Part shown: positions 22,301 to 30,042 of the stretch, piece after piece
How positions within the stretch are numbered: position 1 is the first letter of the stretch
Layout of the letters: each line of letters opens with the position of its first letter
DNA from: a virus
Length of the DNA stretch: 30,366 nucleotides
Direction: 5' to 3' (one strand)
Virus record (IMG/VR): IMGVR_UViG_3300022072_000086
Coordinates: 1 to 30,366 of that record
Program-made: the position numbers and the translations under genes
The notes under the pieces: generated by a model
What the model saw: the letters and a program-made list of their open reading frames with translations, nothing else
The model's database searches: none
Told to the model about the DNA's origin: nothing

Positions 22301-23927
22301 AACTACGACGACCTTCGTTGCCTAGTTTGTTGAATGGATTTTTTACATACGGAAATATTTTATCAATGTGTTTATCTAAATCACGAGACACTTGTGATGC
22401 ATAGTTAATATCCCCGGCCCGCGCTCCAATGTTTGCTCTATTTAATTCAAAAAACTCTTGTGGAGTCATGCCACGAGGCCTAAATGCACCAAGAAGTTTG
22501 TCAATAGCATCGTTGTTTGAAGATAATTCGTTACGTCTTTTAACTAATGATTTGATTGCAGAACCTGAACCACCTATAAGACCAATAAGTAAAGATGAAT
22601 CAAGACCAAATTTCATACGGTTTGCAACTTCACGTGATGCACTGTTTTCATCATTTTCTAAAAGCTGTGTTGGCCCACCAAACAAATCACCTATAGTACC
22701 AACATGTTCCGGATCACCTACAAAAATACCATCAGCTACACCAGCAGCGCCAGCAGCGCCAAGTGTTGCGTATAATCTACCTTTAGCATTAAGTGATGTT
22801 TTATATTTATCCACCATACGTGGATCAGTAAGCTTAAAATAGTTACCATTCTTTTTAGCTAATAACGCTTTGGTTGTTAGCTCAGCACCTTTCTTAGCAG
22901 CAAAAGCACCAGGCACACCAAGGTTGACCATAATTTTAGTTAAGTTACCAGCGAAAGTTGCTTCAGCTTTTTCATCAAACTCTGTTAAATCATCAAAAAA
23001 ATTTTCTACTTTAGCTGCATTGCTAGTGCCAAAACCCATGTCCATTAACGCGGCACCAAGAGTAAAAGCACCTTTAGGTATATCTATTAAACCTGAAGCA
23101 ACACCAGCAAGCATTGACTCAAATGTGCCTACTCTATTTTTGCCCAAATCATCAATAGAAAAACCCTTAGTTTTATCTTTTGTAATACCACCAATAGACA
23201 TACCAACACGGCCACCTTTATTAAATCCCGTTTGTAGTGGTGTACCCGCAGATGTTGTTGGTGTAGTACCTACCTTACCCTTGTACAAGTTAGCTAGTTT
23301 AGATGCACTTTCGGGGGGCATGCCAATGTATTTTATTTTTTTAGTTACGGGATCTTTATACATTGTTTCAACTCTAAGACTTTGCATAACGTCATCAAGT
23401 TTTTTTATTTCGTCTGAGTTTCTTTGTAGGTCTGCATAATATTCTGCATCAAAATAATTAACTTCCTCATCATACTTTTTTTGAATATTTTTTCTTTCTT
23501 TTAAAATTTTTTCTAAATTAGTTTCTTGAGTTCTATGACGAGCATTTCTTTTAGACGTAGTTAAAAAACTTTTTTTTAAATTACCGTGTTTAGTAAATAA
23601 ATCACGGTTAACCCCTTGTTTAATATCCATAGTATGTACTGAATAATCGTCAACGTCTCGCATCATTTTCATTTGTGTATGACCACCTTGTAATCTCATT
23701 GGGTTATCAACATTAAATATTTCTTGTGCTTTACTTTTAAGTGTAGGTGACATTTTTGCCTGACCTGTTGCAACAGATGACAAGCCAATTCTTTTTTTTA
23801 ATTGTGTTGTTGGCTCACCTATTACTCCGGTTCCTGCTCCTTGTTTAAATTTTAAATTTTTTGTTAAGTTAGATTTAGTATATCTAGTTCCGCTTGATGA
23901 TTTAAAAGTTTCTGGATTTTTAGACAA
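19332..23927 (-). CDS. Giant internal virion-type protein, 1531 aa
   Basis: The largest gene. The only in-frame start is a TTG at 23927 with no ribosome site, while the frame stays open further upstream (see 23928-24136), so the true N-terminus is probably about 70 residues longer. Residues 1-230 are basic and distinct (QGGHTQMKMMRDVDDY; KKYDEEVNYFDAEYYADL), ending in GGRVGMSIGG. The rest is long, mostly helical, with Gly/Ala-rich hydrophobic patches. No transglycosylase motif was seen. Position after three internal-virion-like proteins and before the lysis genes matches T7 gene 16, so an ejected core protein that helps DNA cross the envelope is the best inference. Confidence 0.7.
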   Translation of the reverse strand: MSKNPETFKSSSGTRYTKSNLTKNLKFKQGAGTGVIGEPTTQLKKRIGLSSVATGQAKMSPTLKSKAQEIFNVDNPMRLQGGHTQMKMMRDVDDYSVHTMDIKQGVNRDLFTKHGNLKKSFLTTSKRNARHRTQETNLEKILKERKNIQKKYDEEVNYFDAEYYADLQRNSDEIKKLDDVMQSLRVETMYKDPVTKKIKYIGMPPESASKLANLYKGKVGTTPTTSAGTPLQTGFNKGGRVGMSIGGITKDKTKGFSIDDLGKNRVGTFESMLAGVASGLIDIPKGAFTLGAALMDMGFGTSNAAKVENFFDDLTEFDEKAEATFAGNLTKIMVNLGVPGAFAAKKGAELTTKALLAKKNGNYFKLTDPRMVDKYKTSLNAKGRLYATLGAAGAAGVADGIFVGDPEHVGTIGDLFGGPTQLLENDENSASREVANRMKFGLDSSLLIGLIGGSGSAIKSLVKRRNELSSNNDAIDKLLGAFRPRGMTPQEFFELNRANIGARAGDINYASQVSRDLDKHIDKIFPYVKNPFNKLGNEGRRSFMSRLNKALLSGDVNFDAGARTVRFGEMNKKNVDEIVSLMRDKGGKAEDIQGVLDAFGDIRGGWGNMFTRLGGVMDDAAFEEFSGAFGKKFSDYLGSTYEVFKNKSLIPMFNFRPSAEAIDKAAKMFRQAADEKGTPITKEEAEYYVSKVVESARAPAAFATKGDRSAGVYFNAPDFFANKTTLADIEKLGLNKTTIPLDNLTDAARPVFDELLGKIDDPMQTILTGTNKLSLVSRRNELFQTLKNENATTAAARKTFLEDPENIGRAIPPELRGFFRETELEAMSELGKNVKRIEIDGNRSIEAGITNPLDGLYAEKGVADAIEESAMLARDKSTIKQLYDSFILYPKATSQLAKTVLSPITHMRNFISAGAFATANGLIPGLTVSLDDSRTAFKEAFGMLQTNLPGTRQANDRYRDLLRLGVVNSNVRLGDLQKLLNDVNFGETVNGAQQFRNLTRQTSKLKKWTEDMYTAEDDFWKISSFAMERGRLKKAYQKYGMDFTDDLLDNEAASIVRNNIPNYDMVSGFVKSLRQLPFGNFVSFPAEIYRTSFNIMGQIMKEFKFQHALPDGRIVHPFRDIAMKRAMGFGTTVVGVPAATVAGFQALYDVTEDEMQALRRFVPDWSKNSTLVPIRGDDGKLKYIDFSHANAYDAMIRPWTTMFNGIQKGIAEDDLKGQLFRSMIEATKETASPFVSESIWTSALADISPILGRNGRTSSGRRLWTEETPMGDKFMESIRHLGATVIPGSLPAFNRLRLAVTEEVDEYGRTFEFLDEALGVAGMRAVKVDPVTAMKFKIADFRTGLNNSRREFTGPLLKGGPITAEQVIDQYQVANQAMFRVQKKMFDDYYAARTLGASENALNNTFQDRVSDLQVRHIKAGRFKPFVPSENIQKAFADNAKAIGQPDAFRQARSMVERIMRRYNNMPLSEDLPILDNPFRTSLGTTVTEPFTGLQPLQDLGLTTPTVGNNLNQTAARGQQVFGPTDTIFGS

Positions 23928-24136
23928 CAGTTTATTAAAGGTGCCTTTTGTAGGAAGTTCACCCTCTATGTTTACGTATGTTTTATGAAAATCAGCTAGA
24001 ATTTCTTCTTTTTGTTTATTAAGAGTTTGATCTTTTTTTGGATTACGAGCCTTACCTTTTCTTCTAGGTATTTTGTTAGGATCAATTAAATCTTGTAACT
24101 TTTGATAAGTTTTTTTACCTTTTTAATTTTAGCCAT
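23928..24136 (-). other. Upstream coding extension of the giant gene, needs -1 shift
   Basis: An ATG at 24136 (MAKIKKV), three bases after the preceding stop, opens only 16 codons in its own frame. A -1 shift at the A7 run (24110-24116 on the minus strand) joins it to a frame that encodes KTYQKLQDLIDP, PRRKGKARNPKKDQ and EEILADFHKTYV and continues without stop into the 1531-aa protein. The joined product would be 1601 aa. This may be programmed frameshifting or slippage, or a missing A in the read consensus. Confidence 0.6.
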
Positions 24137-24139
24137 CGC

Positions 24140-25861
24140 TTAACCCGCTGCGTATTCTCTAGCTGCCTCGATGTCGTTGAATGGTAGTGCTTCACCGTTT
24201 TTATTAATTGCTAAGAACAACGCACCTTGACCTACTAAGTTTCTAGGATCAGCTAACACTCTGCCACGATAACCTTGTTTTTCTAAGGCTTCTAAATCTA
24301 ATTCTTCTTTTTCATTTTGTGGAACTACGGCATCAGCACCAAGCGCCATTGCATAGTTGTATTTTTTAATTTCTTCAGCAGTGCCTATTTGACCAGTTGC
24401 TAATAACTCTCTAGTCATAGCTTCATCAGCTGTTTTTCTAGAAATGTCTTGACCAATAGCTAACTCTGCAGCACCTTGTCGTACTGCTTGTTTTCTTTCA
24501 TCACGTGCTCTAAGTTTTTCTGATAATGGATCATTAAATGCCTGACCTGCGGCACCATAACCTTCACCGGCCATTAACGCTGAGCCAGCACCAATCAAAG
24601 AATCACCTAACATAGCTAGTTTATTTTGATCATCATTGCCTTGTAATAGTTCTACGTATCTAGAAATTTGTTCTTCCATTTGTTGTTTTTGTAAATCATC
24701 AACAGCATCACCATAACTAGCAGGCGGTGCACCAAGATTTTGATTTTGTAAAATTTCATCTCCTGATTTACTTTCTTTTTGATTTCCTGTTAGTCTTCTA
24801 ATTGCTGATCCTAAAGAAAAATCTACATCTCCAAGTTCTGTATCCTCATCAAATAATTTTGGAGTTTGTAACAAAGCCGTAGCACCAATAGCATACGGAT
24901 TAAAATCAGATAAAAATTCAGCACCAAATCTTCCGGTGTCTAAAATTCTTCTTGCAGGAGTTACTTTATCTTCGGTAAAAGGATCAGGACTATCCATAAA
25001 ACCAGAAGCTACAGAAAAAGGTGTTGCTAATAAACCAGCTCTAGATAGTTTACGTAAAACACTAGGTGGTGTTGATGTCATTATACCTTTACCTACTTTG
25101 CCAATCCCAGTTGCACCTGATCCACCTGCTCTAAGTATTTTAAGTATTTCGTCTCTATCTATTACTTTTTTTGTAATAGGTTTATTAATAAATCTTGGTG
25201 CAGCTTTGCCAATCTCAGTTATTGCCTTTATTATTGCCGAAGGGTTTTGCATTTCTCTCATTTTACCGTCCGGACCTTTCATTTGTAAAGGTCCTTTCCC
25301 TACTTGTCCTATAGGAGCAACAGCACCACCAGCATTATAATTGTTACGATATTCTAGACCAGAGGTAATACCAATACCGTGCGTGTTTACCGGTCCGCCT
25401 AGTTTAAACATCTTTCTACGTAGCGCTACATGGCCACCATCTTGATAAGGTAAGTGTTGTTTTAAAAAGTTCATACTTTCTACTGGACCACCAGCAGCAA
25501 AACCACCTTTGTAATCTAGTAATTCTTGCATAGCTTTTTCGTAAGCTTCTTCATAAGAAAAACCCTGTTCTTCAAGTTCTAGTACACGTTCCATACTTGG
25601 TTCGCCACCTTCAGAAAGACCTACACGACCACCCATGTTCATACCTGGATTTATTTGTTGCTGCATCATTTTCATATATTGTGCCATTTGATTATCATCT
25701 TGTTGTGCCATTTGTGCACCCTGATTCATTTTATCTTCTTGTCTAGCTTGCAACATACCTACAATACCAGTCTCTGGTAATTTAATTTTACCCGCACCTA
25801 TTGCTGCTGGTAAACTAAATTTTGCTAATCCGTCTAAGCTACCTGATTTTGATGATCCCAT
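24140..25861 (-). CDS. Large virion-type protein, 573 aa
   Basis: Begins MGSSKSGSLDGLAKF. Residues 60-190 are Gln/Met/Gly-rich and carry several GG-x-V motifs (MGGRVGLSEGG, AAGGPVESM, DGGHVALRR, KLGGPVNTHGIG, NAGGAVAP). Residues about 400-480 contain LAMLGDSLIGAGSALMAGE and RARDERKQAVRQGAAEL; the C-terminus is a compact acidic domain ending AREYAAG. Order and size match a T7 gp15-like internal core protein, although no homology is shown. Coupled to the 455-aa gene by TAATG. GG-x-V motifs of this sort are familiar in marine phage structural proteins; their role is unknown. Confidence 0.65.
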   Translation of the reverse strand: MGSSKSGSLDGLAKFSLPAAIGAGKIKLPETGIVGMLQARQEDKMNQGAQMAQQDDNQMAQYMKMMQQQINPGMNMGGRVGLSEGGEPSMERVLELEEQGFSYEEAYEKAMQELLDYKGGFAAGGPVESMNFLKQHLPYQDGGHVALRRKMFKLGGPVNTHGIGITSGLEYRNNYNAGGAVAPIGQVGKGPLQMKGPDGKMREMQNPSAIIKAITEIGKAAPRFINKPITKKVIDRDEILKILRAGGSGATGIGKVGKGIMTSTPPSVLRKLSRAGLLATPFSVASGFMDSPDPFTEDKVTPARRILDTGRFGAEFLSDFNPYAIGATALLQTPKLFDEDTELGDVDFSLGSAIRRLTGNQKESKSGDEILQNQNLGAPPASYGDAVDDLQKQQMEEQISRYVELLQGNDDQNKLAMLGDSLIGAGSALMAGEGYGAAGQAFNDPLSEKLRARDERKQAVRQGAAELAIGQDISRKTADEAMTRELLATGQIGTAEEIKKYNYAMALGADAVVPQNEKEELDLEALEKQGYRGRVLADPRNLVGQGALFLAINKNGEALPFNDIEAAREYAAG

Positions 25862-27228
25862 TATCTTACTGCTCCCATTGTATTACCAAAATTAAATACA
25901 CCACCTAAATTTGCTAGTATACCACTACCAACTAAACCTGCACCCAATGCTGATTGCGTACCAGTTGGACCAGGTGCCATGGTTGATCCAGTAGTAAAGC
26001 CACCACCATAACCACCCATCATACTAGCTAGCTGTGAACCAATGAAACCCATTTGCTCATACGGTGCATATTGTTGTAATTTATTTCTTTGTGAAATAGC
26101 ATCAAGTCCTGCTTGTTGGTATTTCTGTTGTTGATCACCAAAACTACTTAAGATACCAAACTGTTGTGCATTAAACTGTGGTATTGCACTAGCCATTTGC
26201 ATGTTTGCTTGTAGTGATTGTTGATATGGTGACATTTGTGATTGTGCTAAAGCACCTTGACTTTGTGCTGTCTGCATTAAACCTGAAATGTCTTGAGCCG
26301 CGAGCCCCGCTGCTTGTTGCCCTAGTCCTGATTGTAGTTGTGCTGCAGTACCAGCCATGCCTTGGTTTTGCATTGCTTGATCCATTGCTTGTTTTCCTGC
26401 ACCCATAAATCCTTGACTTAGTCCAACGTTTTGGCCGTAAGCTTGGTTAGCTAATTGATTAGCTGTCATAAATCCTTGTTGTCGTAACTGTGCACCAGCC
26501 ATAGCTTTATTCATAGCACCTTGTGCACCAAGTTGACCTTGAGCTACTCCAAATCTACCCCCACCAAAAGCAGAGCCAGCACTACTACCAAGTTGTGCTT
26601 GTTGTTTAGCCATCTCTTGATCGTATTGTTGCATAGTCGCATCAAGAACTTGTTGTTGATAAGGTGATTGAAATTGTTCATAACCTTGCGGACCGGTAAA
26701 ACCTTGCGCTCTAGTTAAAGCACTACGTGCTTGTTGTAAATCCGCGTCTCCCGCTCCTTGGCCTTGCGCTGCAGCGAGTTGTGCAGCGTCAGCCGCAGCG
26801 CTAGCTTTAGTCATAAATGGTGAAGCCGCAGTACTAGTATAGTACCCTTGAGTTAATCCCTGTGCTTGGTCTAAAGCTGATCTAGCTTGACCAAGTGCGC
26901 CTGCTCCAGCACCTTGAATTTGTCCTGCAGCTTGTCCCGCTGCATCTAAAAATGGTTGGTAAGCCCCGATCCCCGATCCGCTGACCGCTCCTGTTTTTGG
27001 ATCGTAATTAAATCCTTGGCCACGTAGCCCAGACATAATTGCTGCTTGTTGTAATTGGTTTTGACCTGCAACTTTCGGTGCGAATGAATCTGTATTAATA
27101 CTACCAGAAAACATGCCCATAAGTTTAGGCATGTAAAGACTTAATGCAGCTTCAATTGATGGTGACGATAACGTTTGTGACGTTGTTGATTGCGTGGTTT
27201 GCTGTGGTGCTGGTTTACTTGATCCCAT
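25861..27228 (-). CDS. Gln/Ala/Gly-rich virion-type protein, 455 aa
   Basis: Extreme composition: Gln, Ala, Gly, Met and Ser dominate throughout, with no charged clusters. Recurrent pieces include GQARSALDQAQGLTQG and QQARSALTRAQGFTGPQG (about residues 113 and 165), which look like an internal duplication, and SPYQQQVLDATMQQYD. SAGSAFGGGRFGV in the middle is familiar from marine phage virion proteins. The C-terminus is Gly-rich and hydrophobic. Likely an internal virion or DNA-ejection protein (T7 gp14 position). Begins MGSSKPAPQQ at a TAATG junction. Confidence 0.65.
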   Translation of the reverse strand: MGSSKPAPQQTTQSTTSQTLSSPSIEAALSLYMPKLMGMFSGSINTDSFAPKVAGQNQLQQAAIMSGLRGQGFNYDPKTGAVSGSGIGAYQPFLDAAGQAAGQIQGAGAGALGQARSALDQAQGLTQGYYTSTAASPFMTKASAAADAAQLAAAQGQGAGDADLQQARSALTRAQGFTGPQGYEQFQSPYQQQVLDATMQQYDQEMAKQQAQLGSSAGSAFGGGRFGVAQGQLGAQGAMNKAMAGAQLRQQGFMTANQLANQAYGQNVGLSQGFMGAGKQAMDQAMQNQGMAGTAAQLQSGLGQQAAGLAAQDISGLMQTAQSQGALAQSQMSPYQQSLQANMQMASAIPQFNAQQFGILSSFGDQQQKYQQAGLDAISQRNKLQQYAPYEQMGFIGSQLASMMGGYGGGFTTGSTMAPGPTGTQSALGAGLVGSGILANLGGVFNFGNTMGAVR

Positions 27229-28817
27229 TATACTTTAGACTCCAAACTATTCATTAAATCATACATTACTTGTGCACCTTTATTTACACTACCACCGCCA
27301 GCAGCTTTAACTGCATCGGAAGTCATTACAAATTCATTTTTTGCTAACATCGCTGGCACGTCATCGTGTTTTTCTTTGGCACCCATCGGTATAAAACCGC
27401 CACCGCGACCATCTATTTGCATCCCTTGTGGTATAGAGTTTGTTTGTGGTACACTACCACCATCAGCCATACCTTGATCCATCATATCAATCATACCTTC
27501 TAGTACTTCAATTTCTTTTGGTTGTAATTCTTCTAAAGGTCTTTTATACATATCTAAAGCTAAGTTTTCTAACATATCAAATCTCTCTGCCATAGGATCA
27601 GGAGCCGATGCTACTTGCATTAAACCACCGTTAGCTCTGCCTTGATAATTCATACTTGTCATTGGCGCTTCGGCATACGGATCAGGTACTGGGTTGCCTT
27701 GGCTAAAATCAAAACCTTCTGCTTGTAACATTTTTATTTGTTCCATAGCTTCACGCATACGTTGCTCTTCTTCTGTTTCCATTGGGGTAATAATCGGCAT
27801 TTCTTCTAGTGGATCAATCATTCCACCTTCCGCTGCATATTGTGGCATTACATACGGGTTGTATGCACTTGGTCTTCTTTTAAAACGTTCTGTATCAGTG
27901 GTAAAAATATTTAACCCATCATAATTAGTATTAGGATACATTGATACATATCGTGCACCAGCTGGATTATCATCACTAGTTAGTTTATTACCAACGGTTC
28001 CTTTCATAGTAGATAAATAACCACCGGTTGCGTCATTCATATCTTCATAAGACATGCCCATGCCACCTGGACCTCCCATTGCACGGTTTATATTTGCAGC
28101 AGTGTCATAAAAAGCTTGTGCTTGTCGGTTTTCTTTTTCAGTTGCACTATCATCTACTTCAGGTGTTTGCATTGCAGCTGCAGCTAAAGATGGACCGCCG
28201 TAAGCAGCAGCACTTTTAGCAAAACTTGCTAAGTCAGTTGGTTTATTGTACAAAGCATTACTTACACCTCTACCAATATTAGATGTTGTTTGTCCAAGTT
28301 TTTCTAATGTTGGTGCTGTTTTTAAATAATTTGCAAAGTTAGTGGGATTACTAGATGCAAACCTAGCTGCATTAATAGCAGGAGCGCTTGTTAGTCCACG
28401 ACTAGCCATAAGTGCTTTTTGCGCTGCGGTTGCTGTACCTGCTTGATTAGCTGCTAATGCCGCGGCTGCATCTCTAGACATTCCAGCGTAACCTGCTTGT
28501 AAATTTGTTAATGATTGCGGATTCATTGCGGAAGTGCTTTTAGCTAAAAGACCTTTTTCTGCAGCTGAAGCACCACTTCCCATCGCACCAACTCCTGACA
28601 TAATACCTGCCATCAATTGTGCTTTAGGGTCAATTTTACCAGTAGTTGCTTTAGACAAAGCTGCCGTAATGGCTTGATTCATTAAAAACTTTTTAGCGCC
28701 AGCACCCATTATTCCTGATAATGCACCTGAACCACCCGCAGCACCCATTAAAGCTGGACCTGCAAAAGGTAAAGCTAATAATGCTAAAGGAGCTAATTTT
28801 TTTATTTTTGAACCCAT
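27228..28817 (-). CDS. Virion-type protein with conserved C-terminal motif, 529 aa
   Basis: Starts MGSKIKKLAPLALLALPF, with a Gly/Ala-rich hydrophobic first 80 residues that could insert in a membrane. The second half holds GG motifs (AEGGMIDP, ANGGLMQV, ADGGSVPQT) and ends with HDDVPAMLAKNEFVMTSDAV and GGGSVNKGAQVMYDLMNSLE, a C-terminal pattern I recall from many marine phage virion proteins. Tail tube, tail tip or internal core protein are all possible; its place at the head of the internal-protein run favours the last. Coupled to the acyltransferase-like gene by TAATG. Confidence 0.65.
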   Translation of the reverse strand: MGSKIKKLAPLALLALPFAGPALMGAAGGSGALSGIMGAGAKKFLMNQAITAALSKATTGKIDPKAQLMAGIMSGVGAMGSGASAAEKGLLAKSTSAMNPQSLTNLQAGYAGMSRDAAAALAANQAGTATAAQKALMASRGLTSAPAINAARFASSNPTNFANYLKTAPTLEKLGQTTSNIGRGVSNALYNKPTDLASFAKSAAAYGGPSLAAAAMQTPEVDDSATEKENRQAQAFYDTAANINRAMGGPGGMGMSYEDMNDATGGYLSTMKGTVGNKLTSDDNPAGARYVSMYPNTNYDGLNIFTTDTERFKRRPSAYNPYVMPQYAAEGGMIDPLEEMPIITPMETEEEQRMREAMEQIKMLQAEGFDFSQGNPVPDPYAEAPMTSMNYQGRANGGLMQVASAPDPMAERFDMLENLALDMYKRPLEELQPKEIEVLEGMIDMMDQGMADGGSVPQTNSIPQGMQIDGRGGGFIPMGAKEKHDDVPAMLAKNEFVMTSDAVKAAGGGSVNKGAQVMYDLMNSLESKV

Positions 28818-29242
28818 TACAGATGATACTCTCTAGTTGTTAATTTGATGTGACTTCTGATTAAACCATTCGCTGCTAATCTTAACCATTGTACTGGTTT
28901 ACCGATGCCAATTAAGTGTGTGAAAAATGTTCTATAGTATAGCATAGCTTCGTTATGTTTTCGTTTAAAGATTGAATCGATGACCCATAGTCTGTCGCCA
29001 CTGTTCCAATCGTTATAACCAATCTCCCTGGTTTCTAAAAAATTCTTTTCGGTTTCCTCGTTTAAGAAAGCCCAATTTCTATAACCATATACACCGTCTT
29101 CGTCTCTATGGACCTTACATTGTCCTAGTGCTAATGATGGGTATATGTGGTAAAATATTTCTTTAACTTTAGCTCCGCTCCATACAGGATAATCATCTAT
29201 GTATAAATCGATAACGTCTAGTATGTCGTTTATGTCATCCAT
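28817..29242 (-). CDS. HlyC-like (toxin-activating acyltransferase) homologue
   Basis: 141 aa. Residues 31-90 follow the RTX toxin-activating lysine acyltransferase (HlyC, PF02794) pattern: YPSLALGQCKVHRDEDGVYG, then NWAFLNEETEKNF (Trp57), DWNSGDRLWVIDSI (Trp79, Asp83, Asp89). HlyC moves a fatty acyl group from acyl-ACP to toxin lysines using His23 and Asp92. Asp89 aligns with Asp92, but by eye the His23 position (HlyC PLHRNWPV) is Ile15 in LYIDDYPV. So either the catalytic base is elsewhere (His45 is a candidate) or the fold is used without acyl transfer. No RTX toxin is present; it sits among virion genes. Confidence 0.6.
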   Translation of the reverse strand: MDDINDILDVIDLYIDDYPVWSGAKVKEIFYHIYPSLALGQCKVHRDEDGVYGYRNWAFLNEETEKNFLETREIGYNDWNSGDRLWVIDSIFKRKHNEAMLYYRTFFTHLIGIGKPVQWLRLAANGLIRSHIKLTTREYHL

Positions 29243-29271
29243 ATTTTACGCAAGGTGGTTAAACTTGATGA

Positions 29272-29517
29272 CTAGTCTCCCGACTGAGCCCCTATAGGTG
29301 GCATCTCCAGTACGCGTACCGTGATGTCTTTGGTAAAGTATTCTGCCCATGGTTTGCCACAGTTAGAACAGTTACCTTGTGGTTCTTCTTCTGAATTTAC
29401 CTCATTATCACAATTTTTGCAATAAGTTCTAGCATAAATTTCAGGTTGAATTACCGGTATTTGTTGTCCGTCTACAGTCTTATAAGTGATAGGTTTACCC
29501 TCTTTAATTAATCTCAT
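29272..29517 (-). CDS. Zinc-ribbon protein, 81 aa
   Basis: Two CxxC pairs, Cys33/Cys36 (YCKNCDNEV) and Cys50/Cys53 (NCSNCGKPW), with 13 residues between, form a typical zinc ribbon in the middle. Beta-strand-rich flanks. It starts at the stop of the 121-aa gene (TAATG at 29517) within the structural operon. A late-gene regulator or a virion assembly protein are both possible; nothing further can be read from sequence. Confidence 0.65.
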   Translation of the reverse strand: MRLIKEGKPITYKTVDGQQIPVIQPEIYARTYCKNCDNEVNSEEEPQGNCSNCGKPWAEYFTKDITVRVLEMPPIGAQSGD

Positions 29518-29882
29518 TATGATATCTCTAATACTGACAGATGTACATGTATTTTAGCTGCAGTGCCCGCTGTTATATTAATAATGTCACCCTCATTAGC
29601 TACTAAAGGGTTTGTAATAAGCTCTATAGGATTACCAATAGGAAAAGAATCAGTGGTTAAACCAGTAGCTGGTAAACTCATACTAAACAAAGTTGATTCA
29701 GTATTAGCACCTGTATCACTATCCACATCAATAAAATTAATTGTTGCCAATACATTACTAGAATGTGAGTTGTATAATCTAATAGATTTAACAATACTAA
29801 TTGTATTAGCTGGCGCCGTATACAACGTTGTTTTATTAGTGTTTGCTAATACTAAAGTTTTTGATAAAAATAAATCAGCCAA
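29517..29882 (-). CDS. Small beta-rich structural protein, 121 aa
   Basis: TTG start (LADLFLSKTLVLAN) with AAGGA before it; an in-frame stop just upstream rules out a longer form. The whole chain is short beta-strands with Thr/Asn/Ser turns (TLYTAPANTISIVKSIRLYN, ATINFIDVDSDTG, HVHLSVLEIS), typical of phage head decoration or tail appendage proteins. It overlaps the 55-aa gene by eight bases. Structural role inferred from fold type and position. Confidence 0.6.
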   Translation of the reverse strand: MADLFLSKTLVLANTNKTTLYTAPANTISIVKSIRLYNSHSSNVLATINFIDVDSDTGANTESTLFSMSLPATGLTTDSFPIGNPIELITNPLVANEGDIINITAGTAAKIHVHLSVLEIS

Positions 29883-30042
29883 TGAACCAGTTCCTTGCTA
29901 AAGTTTCGTCTTTAGTTTGTTGTTGATAACTAAAGTTAAGTTGTGTAACAATTTGTTCAAGCTCACGAATTAAAGTATCAAACGTTTGTGTTTCATATTC
30001 GGGTGTTGCTTGGGGTAATCTACCTATTACTATTTGTGCCAT
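29875..30042 (-). CDS. Small helical protein, 55 aa
   Basis: Found by hand translation. Begins MAQIVIGRLPQATPEYE at a TAATG junction with the gene to the right and ends ETLARNWFIG. The centre is one helix (FDTLIRELEQIVTQLN). It completes the row of coupled genes and explains an otherwise empty 160-base gap. A structural assembly accessory is possible; not recognised. Confidence 0.6.
   Translation of the reverse strand: MAQIVIGRLPQATPEYETQTFDTLIRELEQIVTQLNFSYQQQTKDETLARNWFIG

Noticed and set aside
19840-23439. Many plus-strand frames of 80-190 codons
   Set aside because: All are antisense to the giant gene, with compositions typical of shadows (Ser/Pro/Leu-rich) and no motifs.
19332-23927. 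Lytic transglycosylase domain as in T7 gp16
   Set aside because: No SLT catalytic Glu context or GLMQI-like motif was found in the translation.
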